A stretch of DNA of 64,000 nucleotides from contig NZ_NFLT01000006.1 in NCBI RefSeq assembly GCF_002161055.1, positions 154,215 through 218,214 of the forward strand. The letters are read 5' to 3'. A program made the position numbers and the translations under genes. Every line of letters begins with the position of its first letter. The stretch's first letter is position 1. Positions 21,115-28,571 of this stretch are shown here, one piece after another. A model generated the notes under the pieces. The model worked only from the letters and a program-made list of their open reading frames with translations. It did no database searches and was not told the origin of the DNA. This DNA comes from Tyzzerella sp. An114 (GTDB lineage Bacteria > Bacillota > Clostridia > Lachnospirales > Anaerotignaceae).

Positions 21115-22299
21115 TCAAAAATTCAAATCATCAAAAAACATAAAATTATTTTTACCATTATTTTTAACATAATAAAGTGCCTTATCAGCCTTTTCAAAAA
21201 TATCATTCCAAAGTGTATATTTATATACCTTTTCAGTATGTACACCTAAACTTATAGAAAGATTTACATTTTCAATAGCAGTAGGAATATTCAAATTTCT
21301 TATAGAATTAAGAAGTACACAACTTAAATTTTTTGCATCCCCTTTTTTCATATTAGGTACTACAACACAAATTTCCTCGCCACCATATCTAACAGCATAA
21401 CCATATTTTATATTTGAAATTATTGTTTGTGATACAATTCTAAGTATATCATCACCTTTTTGATGACCAAAATAGTCATTAAAAAGCTTAAAATTATCAA
21501 TATCAATAACAAATATAGATATATAACCATAACCTACAGCTACACTTTTAAATATATTATCTATATTTTCATCAAAAAATCGTCTGTTATAAAGACCTGT
21601 AAGAGAGTCATGTTCCAAAAGATTTTTTAACATTTTATTTTTTTCTTCTATCTCATTTTTTTGAGATATTATTATTTTCTTTTCACAAAAACTTTGTCGC
21701 TCTCTAGAAAATTTATATACACTTATAAATATAGCTGAAAAAGCTATACAAATTGTAGATACCATAGCACCATAATGCTGGCTGCCTGTGGTTTTATCAA
21801 ATATATTAAGTGCAACAACAAACAAAATTGCAGGTATAGAAAAAATAAAAACAGCCTGTATAGGTGTCATATATACAAGTAAACCTATAAACATCATACC
21901 TGTAACATACTGAGATATATTATTCCCTACACGTTGGTCATAAAGTGTAACAGATGCAATCCAAAATATATAAAAAAAAGAAAAAACAAACTGAAGATTT
22001 ATAATACCTCTATAATTGGATTTATCCATATTTACACCAATTAATATAACAACCAAAGACACAATAAGCATTATTATATAAAACACTGTATAAACTTTAC
22101 TAGCAACACTTCTAAGTGTAAAATCAGTGTATATAAGTGTATGTATTATATTATAAATTTGAAATACAGGTATAATGAACAAAATAAATTTCATATATTT
22201 AATTATTTTTTTAGACTCTTCAATAAGAAATTCCTTTTCCATTTCTTCATTTAGGTATGCCATGTTAAAAAAACTTTTAATAGTATCAAATAAATTCAT
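21115..22299 (-). CDS. Membrane diguanylate cyclase (GGDEF domain)
   Basis: The 394-aa protein has about six predicted transmembrane helices in residues 30-205 (for example FILFIIPVFQIYNIIHTLIY). A short linker follows, then a GGDEF domain (about 225-390) with DSLTGLYNRRFFDE, DIDNFKLFNDYFGHQKGDDIL and the active-site loop RYGGEEI. The GGEEI variant is compatible with activity, so it probably makes c-di-GMP from GTP. The ATG at 22299 is correct. The longer frame to 22464 translates tRNA-Arg (MSVAQLDRAS is a typical tRNA artefact). SD GGTGGGG. Confidence 0.88.
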   Translation of the reverse strand: MNLFDTIKSFFNMAYLNEEMEKEFLIEESKKIIKYMKFILFIIPVFQIYNIIHTLIYTDFTLRSVASKVYTVFYIIMLIVSLVVILIGVNMDKSNYRGIINLQFVFSFFYIFWIASVTLYDQRVGNNISQYVTGMMFIGLLVYMTPIQAVFIFSIPAILFVVALNIFDKTTGSQHYGAMVSTICIAFSAIFISVYKFSRERQSFCEKKIIISQKNEIEEKNKMLKNLLEHDSLTGLYNRRFFDENIDNIFKSVAVGYGYISIFVIDIDNFKLFNDYFGHQKGDDILRIVSQTIISNIKYGYAVRYGGEEICVVVPNMKKGDAKNLSCVLLNSIRNLNIPTAIENVNLSISLGVHTEKVYKYTLWNDIFEKADKALYYVKNNGKNNFMFFDDLNF

Positions 22300-22355
22300 A
22301 AAATTCCCCACCAAAATAAAATTTAAATTTATTATACTATATGAGAACATAAAAA

Positions 22356-22383
22356 AAACAGCTTTGCAATAGCAAAACTGTTT
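22356..22383 (-). terminator. Terminator of tRNA-Arg
   Basis: AAACAG/CTGTTT plus TTTGC/GCAAA form an 11-bp stem with one mismatch. On the minus strand it is followed by an uninterrupted T8 run, 8 nt after the tRNA. Confidence 0.85.
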
Positions 22384-22390
22384 TAATTGA

Positions 22391-22464
<74 letters not shown>

Positions 22465-22494
22465 ATATTCACATTACTTATCAGAACGAATTAT

Positions 22495-22523
22495 ATTTTA
22501 ACTAAAAATAATGCTTTTGTCAA
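22495..22523 (-). promoter_or_regulatory. Sigma-A promoter of tRNA-Arg
   Basis: TTGACA (22523-22518) and TAAAAT (22500-22495) are separated by 17 nt, about 30 nt upstream of the mature tRNA 5' end. Confidence 0.75.
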
Positions 22524-22542
22524 CACTTTTTTTAAAAAATTT

Positions 22543-22564
22543 AAAGGCGGTATAAACCGCCTTT
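22543..22564 (-). terminator. Terminator after the RidA gene
   Basis: AAAGGCGGT/ACCGCCTTT forms a 9-bp stem, 11 nt beyond the ridA-like stop. A T-run follows on the minus strand (AAATTTTTT), and a stronger one on the plus side. Confidence 0.8.
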
Positions 22565-22575
22565 TTTTATAAAAA

Positions 22576-22959
22576 TTATTTACCGATATATGCTATCATT
22601 TCAATTTCAACCATAACATCTTTAGGAAGTCTTGCAACCTCAACACAAGCTCTTGCTGGTTTGTGTTCATTGAAATATTCACCGTAAACAGCATTTATTG
22701 CACCGAAATTATTCATATCAGAAATAAATATTCCAGCTTTAACAACATCTTTTACAGTAGCACCACATGATTTAAGTATTGCAACACAGTTTTCAAGAGA
22801 CTGTCTTGTCTGAGCTTCTATACCCTCAACAATAGTATTTGTAGCAGGGTCAATAGGGATTTGACCTGAAATAAAAGCAAAATCTCCAGCAACAACAGCG
22901 TGTGAATATGGTCCGAGAGCCTCAGGTGCATTTTCAGCAGTAATCATTTTTAAACTCAT
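22576..22959 (-). CDS. ridA: RidA/YjgF-family enamine/imine deaminase
   Basis: The 127-aa protein is a RidA-family member, which hydrolyses reactive enamines/imines released by PLP enzymes such as threonine dehydratase. It shows [22 protein letters not shown], the family Arg in [23 protein letters not shown] and normal length. The ATG at 22959 has SD GGGAGG; the frame to 23034 is upstream noise. It is monocistronic by context. Confidence 0.93.
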   Translation of the reverse strand: MSLKMITAENAPEALGPYSHAVVAGDFAFISGQIPIDPATNTIVEGIEAQTRQSLENCVAILKSCGATVKDVVKAGIFISDMNNFGAINAVYGEYFNEHKPARACVEVARLPKDVMVEIEMIAYIGK

Positions 22960-23082
22960 TTGAAAAACCTCCCATAAAATTATAATTTTTGCATTACCTA
23001 ATTTAATATTAGTTGTTGAAAAGGTCATTGTCAAGTAAAAAATGTATTTTACCGGCGGACAATCACAAATTTAAAAATATAA

Positions 23083-23090
23083 CATAAACT
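23083..23090 (+). promoter_or_regulatory. Possible sigma-E -10 element of the cotJ operon
   Basis: CATAAACT matches the sigma-E -10 consensus CATACANT at seven of eight positions and lies 33 nt upstream of cotJA. B. subtilis cotJ is sigma-E dependent. No convincing -35 was found, so this is a weak call. Confidence 0.3.
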
Positions 23091-23122
23091 ACTGTTAAAG
23101 AGACAAAAGGAGATTTTAAAAT

Positions 23123-23407
23123 ATGGAAGAATGTTTTAGAAATTATATTGGTAAATACTCAAAAAACAACGTAAATACAAGGAATTGTAATGATACAAAC
23201 ACAAATCCTGACACAGATATAACCTTCACAAATTGCAACAGATGTGTTATAGAAAAGATAGGATATGCTCAGGCTTATGTGCCATATCAGGAAGACACCA
23301 GTACCGCCAGTGAAGGACAAAGCCTTTTGACAGGCACAGTTTTTTCAGCTCTCGAAATGCCCTATGAAAAAGGTTCAGCTTTAAGAAGATTTAGTGTAAA
23401 GGAGTGA
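23123..23407 (+). CDS. cotJA: Spore coat protein CotJA
   Basis: The 94-aa protein contains the CotJA domain in its C-terminal half: KIGYAQAYVPYQ, then LLTGTVFSALEMPYEKG. CotJA is a small spore-coat component made in the mother cell. The N-terminal ~40 residues are rich in Asn, Thr and Asp (NNVNTRNCNDTNTN) and look low-complexity, unlike the compact B. subtilis form. SD AAAGGAGAT lies 8 nt upstream. It is followed 4 nt later by cotJB in one operon. Confidence 0.88.
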   Translation: MEECFRNYIGKYSKNNVNTRNCNDTNTNPDTDITFTNCNRCVIEKIGYAQAYVPYQEDTSTASEGQSLLTGTVFSALEMPYEKGSALRRFSVKE

Positions 23408-23411
23408 TTTT

Positions 23412-23672
23412 ATGACAAGGGACGAATTATTAAAAAGCCTTATGGAACTTGACTTTATGGCTGTTGATATAGGACTTTATCTCAACACCCACCCAACAGA
23501 TAGTGTAATGATTGAAGAATACAACAAAGTTGTAACAGCCGGTCAGACTTTACGTGAAAAATTTGAAAATCTTTATGGTCCTCTCTGTTCTTTCAGGTCT
23601 TATGCTCAAAAAGGATGGGAATGGATAGACAATCCTTGGCCATGGCAGCCTTCTGCAAATTTTAATTTATAA
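23412..23672 (+). CDS. cotJB: Spore coat protein CotJB
   Basis: The 86-aa protein matches CotJB throughout: LMELDFMAVDIGLYLNTHP, then an acidic helix, and the C-terminal aromatic motif GPLCSFRSYAQKGWEWIDNP plus WPWQ. It is a structural spore-coat/inner-coat protein that works with CotJA and CotJC. It lies 4 nt after cotJA and 20 nt before cotJC, with SD AAAGGAG. Confidence 0.93.
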   Translation: MTRDELLKSLMELDFMAVDIGLYLNTHPTDSVMIEEYNKVVTAGQTLREKFENLYGPLCSFRSYAQKGWEWIDNPWPWQPSANFNL

Positions 23673-23692
23673 TCGAAAGGAGATATTGAAAA

Positions 23693-23887
23693 ATGTGGAT
23701 TTATGAAAAAAAACTTGAATTTCCTGTAAAAATTAAAAAGCCCGACGGAAGGCTTGCAAAAATAATGATTGAACAGTATGGGGGTTCTGACGGAGAACTG
23801 GGAGCAGCTTTAAGATATTTAAGCCAAAAATTTACTATGGTTACACCAGAGGCAAAAGCAACATTAAACGATGTAGGTAGTTCGTGA
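23693..23887 (+). CDS. cotJC: CotJC (manganese catalase family), N-terminal segment of a split gene
   Basis: The 64 codons give the first 62 residues of CotJC (MWIYEKKLEFPVKIKKPDGR ... LNDVG). Then the frame leaves homology at SS and hits TGA. It keeps the first predicted Mn ligand, E35 in GGSDGELGAALRYL, but lacks all others. SD AAAGGAGAT is intact. The break lies exactly at TAGGTA (23874-23879), the same hexamer as at the start of the C-terminal segment 2,229 bp away. By itself this product cannot be an active catalase. It is best read as the 5' exon-like part of a gene rejoined by recombination. Confidence 0.92.
   Translation: MWIYEKKLEFPVKIKKPDGRLAKIMIEQYGGSDGELGAALRYLSQKFTMVTPEAKATLNDVGSS
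23874..23879 (+). repeat. Left recombination core (attL) of the cotJC element
   Basis: TAGGTA in the context AACGATG|TAGGTA|GTTCGTGAT. The gene side is cotJC codons D60-V61-G62. The element side supplies one half (GTTC-GTGAT) of the predicted attP dyad. Its copy is at 26103-26108. Confidence 0.8.
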
Positions 23888-23905
23888 TAAAAATTTAATA
23901 AAAAA

Positions 23906-23925
23906 GCGGATATATAAATATCCGC
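23906..23925 (-). terminator. Terminator of the element's aminotransferase gene
   Basis: GCGGATAT/ATATCCGC forms an 8-bp stem with an ATAA-type loop, 8 nt beyond the aminotransferase stop, followed by TTTTTT on the minus strand. It shields the cotJC N-terminal segment from antisense transcription. Confidence 0.85.
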
Positions 23926-23933
23926 CTAAAATT

Positions 23934-25106
23934 TTATTTTTTAATTATTCCACTCTTATCAATAGCATCAATAAGTTCTTCTATTTTCTCAACAGGTAAA
24001 ACAAGAGCAAATCTTACATGACCCTCTCCAAGAGAGCCAAAGCTTGAACCCGGAGTACATATAACACCTGTTTTCTCTAAAAGTTCCATACAAAATTCTT
24101 CTGAGTTTGTATATCCCTTTGGTAATGGTCCCCATGCAAACATAGTGCCTTCTGAGTCTGGTACATTCCAACCTATTTTTCTAAGACCACCACAGAGGGC
24201 ATCACGTCTTTTTTGATATTCTAAACGGTTTCTTTCAAGTATATCCTGTGGACCATTTAAAGCTGCAATAGCTGCTTTCTGTACAGGAATGAAAATACCA
24301 TAGTCAATTTGTGTTCTTATATTTTTAAATTTGCTTATTATCTCTTTATTTCCCAGAGCAAAAGAAATTCTTGCACCTGTAAGATTATAACTTTTTGAAA
24401 GAGAATTAAATTCTATTCCAACATCTTTTGCACCTTCAAATTTTAAGAATGAAGTTCCCTGTCTTCCGTCAAATATAATTTCAGAGTAAGCATTATCATG
24501 GATAATAATGATATTATATTTCTTAGCAAAAGCAATAAGTTTTACATAAAACTCATCAGGAGCTGTCTTACAGACTGGATTTGCTGGGAAAGATACAATC
24601 ATAACTTTAGCTTTTTTAGCAAGTTCTTCATCAAAATTATCAAGGTCAGGAAGATAATTATTTTCTTCCACAAGCTGATAGTATTCAAGTTTTGCACCAG
24701 CTAAAAATGGAGCTGTACTAAATATAGGATAACATGGGTCTGGAACAAGAACAGTATCCCCCTCATTACAGAGAGCAAGACAAACATGAGTAATACCCTC
24801 TTGAGAACCATAAACAGACATAATTTCATCAGTTTCAAGAGTTACATCATATCTTCTCTTATACCAATTCTGAACAGCCTCCAAAAGTTCAGGCATATCA
24901 GCCAAAGCATATTTATAGCTATCAGGATTTAATGCAGCCTCTGAAACAGCCTGCATAACATGAGCATCTGGTTTAAAGTCAGGAGTACCAACCGAAAGAT
25001 TATAAACAGTTTTACCCTCTTTAATCATCTGATTTTTTTTCTCATTGAGAACAGAAAATATATTAGGCTTAAAGCTTTCTTCTCTATCAGAAAAAACAAA
25101 ATTCAT
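23934..25106 (-). CDS. PLP-dependent class I/II aminotransferase carried by the cotJC element
   Basis: The 390-aa protein is a fold-type I aminotransferase. It shows NLSVGTPDFKP, YGSQEGITHVCLAL, SFPANPVCKTAP, HDNAYSEIIFDG, the PLP-lysine motif SLSKSYNLTGARISFALGN (about residue 230) and the substrate-binding Arg in GHVRFALV. It resembles the LL-diaminopimelate/aromatic aminotransferase branch; the substrate is not certain. It looks intact and full length. The ATG at 25106 with SD AAGGGGG is chosen over the frame start at 25157. It is transcribed away from the recombinase and would be lost from a cell in which the element excises. Confidence 0.88.
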   Translation of the reverse strand: MNFVFSDREESFKPNIFSVLNEKKNQMIKEGKTVYNLSVGTPDFKPDAHVMQAVSEAALNPDSYKYALADMPELLEAVQNWYKRRYDVTLETDEIMSVYGSQEGITHVCLALCNEGDTVLVPDPCYPIFSTAPFLAGAKLEYYQLVEENNYLPDLDNFDEELAKKAKVMIVSFPANPVCKTAPDEFYVKLIAFAKKYNIIIIHDNAYSEIIFDGRQGTSFLKFEGAKDVGIEFNSLSKSYNLTGARISFALGNKEIISKFKNIRTQIDYGIFIPVQKAAIAALNGPQDILERNRLEYQKRRDALCGGLRKIGWNVPDSEGTMFAWGPLPKGYTNSEEFCMELLEKTGVICTPGSSFGSLGEGHVRFALVLPVEKIEELIDAIDKSGIIKK

Positions 25107-25186
25107 AAATAATTCCCCCTTATTTTTCATTTTGATATGTGGAAAATTATAATACAAATTTTTAAAAAAGGATAGAGAAAAACCGT

Positions 25187-25212
25187 ATAAAATTAAACAA
25201 AAAACATAAATA
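25187..25212 (+). promoter_or_regulatory. Possible mother-cell (sigma-E-like) promoter of the recombinase
   Basis: ATA (25187-25189) and CATAAATA (25205-25212) are 15 nt apart and resemble a sigma-E pair (ATA / CATACANT, six of eight). The start codon follows 33 nt later. This is an eye-read match in an AT-rich gap and is weak. Confidence 0.3.
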
Positions 25213-25245
25213 TTAATAGTAAATAAAAATAAAGGATTATTTTAT

Positions 25246-26112
25246 ATGAAAAAAGCAGCAGTATATTGTCGTGTATCAACAGAAAAAACCGACCAAATAA
25301 ACTCACTACAATCACAAAAAAATTTTTTTACAGATTACATATCAAAATCAGATAACATAGAACTTTATAAAATATACTGTGATGAAGGGAAAACAGGAAC
25401 AACAGTATCAGGAAGAAAAGAATTTATGAAAATGATAAATGAAGGGCTAAAAGGAGAATATGACATAATACTTACAAAAGAAATAAGCCGTTTTGCAAGA
25501 AACACTTTAGACAGCATAAAATACACAAGAATACTAAAATCAAAAGGAATAGGAATATATTTTATAAATGATGGCATATACACCCTTGAAAATGACTCAG
25601 AACTTCGTCTTGCAATACTTTCATCAATAGCACAGGAGGAAAGCCGAAAAACCTCTGAGAGAGTACGCTTTGGACAAAAAATAAGTATGGAAAAAGGTGT
25701 TGTCTTTGGAAGAAGTCTTTTAGGCTATGATGTTAAAAACGGAGAAATGCATATAAATGAAGAAGGAGCAAAAATTGTACGTTTAATATTTTCAATGGCA
25801 AAACAAGGCATGGGAAGTTATAAAATATCAAAAAAACTTATGGAAATGGAAATTCCATCTTTTAGTGGCAATAATATATGGCATAATTCAATGATACATA
25901 AAATATTGAGAAATGAAAAATACACAGGAGACCTTGTACAACAAAAAACATACACAACAGACTACCTAAACCATAAAAGAAAATATAATAAGGGAGAAAG
26001 AGAATTTATAATAATAAGAAATCACCATGAGCCTATAATAGACAGAGAAACATTTTTAAAAGTACAAAAAATACTTGATAAAAGAAAAAAATCATCACCC
26101 AATAGGTACTGA
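25246..26112 (+). CDS. Short serine site-specific recombinase, probable excisase of the cotJC element
   Basis: The 288-aa protein starts with a resolvase catalytic domain (residues 1-145). The nucleophile is S11 in AVYCRVST; DEGKTGTTVSGRKEF, TKEISRFARNTLDS and SIAQEESRKTSERVRFG follow. A recombinase domain comes next (about 155-285: LLGYDVKNGEM, GAKIVRLIF, KILRNEKYTGDL). It stops right where related large serine recombinases begin their zinc-ribbon and coiled-coil domain, so those are missing. The last codons (AAT AGG TAC TGA) read through the TAGGTA core. On the excised circle the frame would instead end AAT AGG TAG, one residue shorter and otherwise unchanged. SD AAAGGA. Confidence 0.92.
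   Translation: MKKAAVYCRVSTEKTDQINSLQSQKNFFTDYISKSDNIELYKIYCDEGKTGTTVSGRKEFMKMINEGLKGEYDIILTKEISRFARNTLDSIKYTRILKSKGIGIYFINDGIYTLENDSELRLAILSSIAQEESRKTSERVRFGQKISMEKGVVFGRSLLGYDVKNGEMHINEEGAKIVRLIFSMAKQGMGSYKISKKLMEMEIPSFSGNNIWHNSMIHKILRNEKYTGDLVQQKTYTTDYLNHKRKYNKGEREFIIIRNHHEPIIDRETFLKVQKILDKRKKSSPNRY
26103..26108 (+). repeat. Right recombination core (attR) of the cotJC element
   Basis: TAGGTA in the context ATCACCCAA|TAGGTA|CTGAGG. The element side (ATCAC-CCAA) mirrors the left junction's GTTC-GTGAT: with the core they form a dyad of 5-bp arms ATCAC/GTGAT, each 4 nt from the core, centred on GG. That is the geometry expected for a serine-recombinase attP with a 2-bp GG crossover. Confidence 0.8.
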
Positions 26113-26527
26113 GGAATTAGCACACCTTGAAATGATGGGAACAATAGTAAAACAGCTTACACAAGGTCTTAGTGATAAAGAAATAAAAGAAGCAGGACTT
26201 GACCCTTATTATGTAGCCCACGGTTTAGGAGTATATCCATCATCAGCGGCCGGAGTTCCTTGGACAGCATCATATATGCAGTCAAAGGGAGACCCTATAA
26301 CAGACCTTTACGAGAATATGGCAGCAGAACAAAAAGCTCGCTCAACCTATGAATATTTAATGGATTTAACAGATGACCCAGATGTTTTAGCACCTTTAAG
26401 ATTTTTAAGAGAAAGAGAAGTTGTTCATTTCCAGCGTTTCGGAGAAGCCTTAGGAATTGTAAGAGATTATATGAATGAAAACAGATTTTTCAAAATGGGA
26501 AACACTAAAAATATAAAATGGAGATAA
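26105..26527 (+). CDS. cotJC: CotJC (manganese catalase family), C-terminal segment of a split gene
   Basis: From codon GGT at 26105 the frame encodes GTEELAHLEMMGTIVKQL through FLREREVVHFQRFGEALGIV, i.e. CotJC residues 62-201. It carries the remaining predicted Mn ligands E65, H68, E136 (AAEQKAR) and H169 (VVHFQRF). There is no SD and no convincing start codon of its own; the frame runs upstream only as far as a TTG at 26075 inside the recombinase gene. Expression therefore needs fusion to the N-terminal segment. Both segments lack stops, frameshifts or decay, arguing against a simple dead gene. Basic C-terminal tail NTKNIKWR. Confidence 0.92.
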   Translation, partial: GTEELAHLEMMGTIVKQLTQGLSDKEIKEAGLDPYYVAHGLGVYPSSAAGVPWTASYMQSKGDPITDLYENMAAEQKARSTYEYLMDLTDDPDVLAPLRFLREREVVHFQRFGEALGIVRDYMNENRFFKMGNTKNIKWR

Positions 26528-26535
26528 TAGAAATA

Positions 26536-26553
26536 GGGTGTCATAAGACACCC
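26536..26553. terminator. Terminator between cotJC and ftsH
   Basis: A perfect 7-bp stem GGGTGTC/GACACCC with loop ATAA lies 8 nt after cotJC and 7 nt after the convergent ftsH stop. Short T/A-rich tails follow on both sides. Confidence 0.7.
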
Positions 26554-26560
26554 TTTAATA

Positions 26561-28453
26561 TTAAAATTCAATATTAACTTTTTCTTTTTCATCATTAGAA
26601 TTTTCACTTTCAAGTATTTCCATAAACTCTTTACCTGTTATAGTTTCTTTCTCAATAAGGAAAGCGGCTATTTTATGGAGAACACCCTCATTTTTCTTTA
26701 AAATATCAATAGCATTTTTGTGACAATCTGTTATAATTTTAAGAACTTCACTGTCAACTTCTGCTGATGTAACTTCGGCACAGTTTCTTACATTTCTTCC
26801 ATCAAGATATTTATTTTGTATGCTTTCAAGTCCCATCATATCAAATCTATCACTCATACCATATTGAGCAACCATAGCTCTAGCCATTGCTGTTGCTCTT
26901 TCAATATCGTTTGAAGCACCTGTTGTCACAGTATTGAATATAACTTCCTCAGCAGCACGACCAGCTAAAAGAGTTGTTATCTGTTCAATCATTTCTTCTT
27001 TACTCATAAGATATTTTTCTTCTTCAGGCATCTGCATTGTATAACCTAACGAACCCATTGTCCTTGGAACAATAGTTATTTTCTGTACAGGCATTGTATT
27101 TTTCTGTAAAGCAGTTGCTAAAGCGTGTCCAACTTCGTGGTACGCTACAATTTTCTTTTCTTTTTCAGTAAGAATACGGTCTTTTTTCTCTTTACCAGCT
27201 ATAATGACCTCAATAGCCTCCATAAAATCACTTTGATTTACTTTATCTCTGCCAAGTCTTACAGCTCTTAAAGCCGCCTCATTTACTATATTAGCAATAT
27301 CAGCGCCAGCACAACCACTTGTACCTAAAGCAATAGCATTAAGGTCAACATCATCACCAAGTTTTACATCTTTAACATGAACCTTTAAAATATCCTCACG
27401 ACCTTTAAGGTCAGGTTTTTCAACAATAACACGTCTATCAAAACGTCCCGGTCTTAAAAGGGCCTTGTCCAAAACTTCAGGTCTATTTGTAGCACCTAAT
27501 ATAACAACACCTTTTGATGAGTCAAAACCATCCATCTCAGATAAAAGCTGATTGAGAGTCTGTTCTCTCTCATCATTTCCACCCATTTGGTTATCTCTAC
27601 TTTTACCTATTGCGTCAATCTCATCAATAAAAACAATACATGGAGCATTAGCCACAGCCTGTTTAAAAAGGTCTCTAACTCTTGAAGCACCAACACCAAC
27701 AAACATTTCAACAAAGTCAGAACCTGAAAGAGAATAAAAAGGAACGTTTGCCTCACCTGCAACAGCTTTTGCAAGGAGTGTTTTACCTGTTCCCGGAGGT
27801 CCTACAAGAAGGGCACCTTTTGGAAGTTTAGCACCTATTGCATTATACTTTTCAGGCTGATGAAGGAAGTCAACAATCTCATTTAAAGACTCTTTTGCCT
27901 CCTCCTGACCTGCAACATCAGCAAAAGTTACACCAGTTTCTTTTTGGGCATATATTTTTGCTGTGTTTTTTCCAAAACTCATAGGTCCACCGCCTCCGCC
28001 CATTTTCTTGGCAACAGAACGCATAAGCAGAGTAACAACAATATATATAAGTATACTTGGAAGTACCCAAGAAACCATAAACTCATATATAACAGAATTA
28101 TTTTCAACATTAGAAAATTGTACAGCACCAGACTCTATAATTCTATCTGTAAGTTCAGGGTCATCAACAGCACCTACAATATATGTGTTATGTTTTTGAT
28201 ACAATCCCACCTGACTTTCATCATCAACTTTTTCAGTTACAATAAGTCTATCAGACTGTCTCTCAACAGTAGCAACTTTTTTATCATCAAGCATTTGTAA
28301 GAATTGTGTATATGATATTTCTTGAGTTTGTCTTGATGTTACAGCAGACATAAATATATTTATTACCGAAGTAAATATAACTGCCATTATTATAAAGGAC
28401 ATCAAAGTTTTTGTGTCATTTCCATTACCTTTAGGCTCTTTACCAGTAGGCAT
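26561..28453 (-). CDS. ftsH: ATP-dependent zinc metalloprotease FtsH
   Basis: FtsH is a membrane-anchored AAA protease that degrades misfolded membrane proteins and regulators. The 630-aa product has two TM helices (about 18-38 and 118-140) flanking an extracytoplasmic domain, then Walker A GPPGTGKT, Walker [13 protein letters not shown] region [20 protein letters not shown] and the zinc site HEVGH. The ATG at 28453 has SD AAGGGGAG at 9 nt; the ATG at 28462 directly abuts the SD. In Clostridia FtsH also affects sporulation entry. Confidence 0.97.
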   Translation of the reverse strand: MPTGKEPKGNGNDTKTLMSFIIMAVIFTSVINIFMSAVTSRQTQEISYTQFLQMLDDKKVATVERQSDRLIVTEKVDDESQVGLYQKHNTYIVGAVDDPELTDRIIESGAVQFSNVENNSVIYEFMVSWVLPSILIYIVVTLLMRSVAKKMGGGGGPMSFGKNTAKIYAQKETGVTFADVAGQEEAKESLNEIVDFLHQPEKYNAIGAKLPKGALLVGPPGTGKTLLAKAVAGEANVPFYSLSGSDFVEMFVGVGASRVRDLFKQAVANAPCIVFIDEIDAIGKSRDNQMGGNDEREQTLNQLLSEMDGFDSSKGVVILGATNRPEVLDKALLRPGRFDRRVIVEKPDLKGREDILKVHVKDVKLGDDVDLNAIALGTSGCAGADIANIVNEAALRAVRLGRDKVNQSDFMEAIEVIIAGKEKKDRILTEKEKKIVAYHEVGHALATALQKNTMPVQKITIVPRTMGSLGYTMQMPEEEKYLMSKEEMIEQITTLLAGRAAEEVIFNTVTTGASNDIERATAMARAMVAQYGMSDRFDMMGLESIQNKYLDGRNVRNCAEVTSAEVDSEVLKIITDCHKNAIDILKKNEGVLHKIAAFLIEKETITGKEFMEILESENSNDEKEKVNIEF

Positions 28454-28571
28454 ACAAATCATCTCCCCTTTTGTATTTTTTATTTTTATATTTGAATATT
28501 TGTATATCTGTTAAATTATACGACAAAAATATGTAGTTGTTTGAAAAATTACGTTTTATTATAAAACTTTT

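Larger units (their letters stand above)
23874..26108 (+). mobile_element. 2,229-bp intervening element inside cotJC
   Basis: The segment is bounded by direct TAGGTA copies and separates two perfectly complementary halves of cotJC. It holds two genes, a PLP aminotransferase (minus strand) and a serine recombinase (plus strand) that abuts the right junction. Deletion between the cores gives GAT GTA GGT ACT GAG, i.e. D-V-G-T-E, restoring the CotJC consensus without gain or loss of a base and producing a 201-aa protein. Gene order (recombinase next to the 3' half) resembles the sigK skin element. No recombination directionality factor, integrase accessory gene or phage structural gene is present. 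Confidence 0.88.

Noticed and set aside
26075..26104. Independent start (TTG) for the cotJC C-terminal frame
   Set aside because: No SD; the first ten codons are an out-of-frame reading of the recombinase 3' end with no CotJC similarity.
23874..26108. Reading the cotJC interruption as a simple pseudogene caused by a mobile-element insertion
   Set aside because: Both halves are undamaged, the core hexamers allow an exact in-frame rejoining and the recombinase is intact. A dead gene would be expected to decay, but experiment is needed to exclude it.
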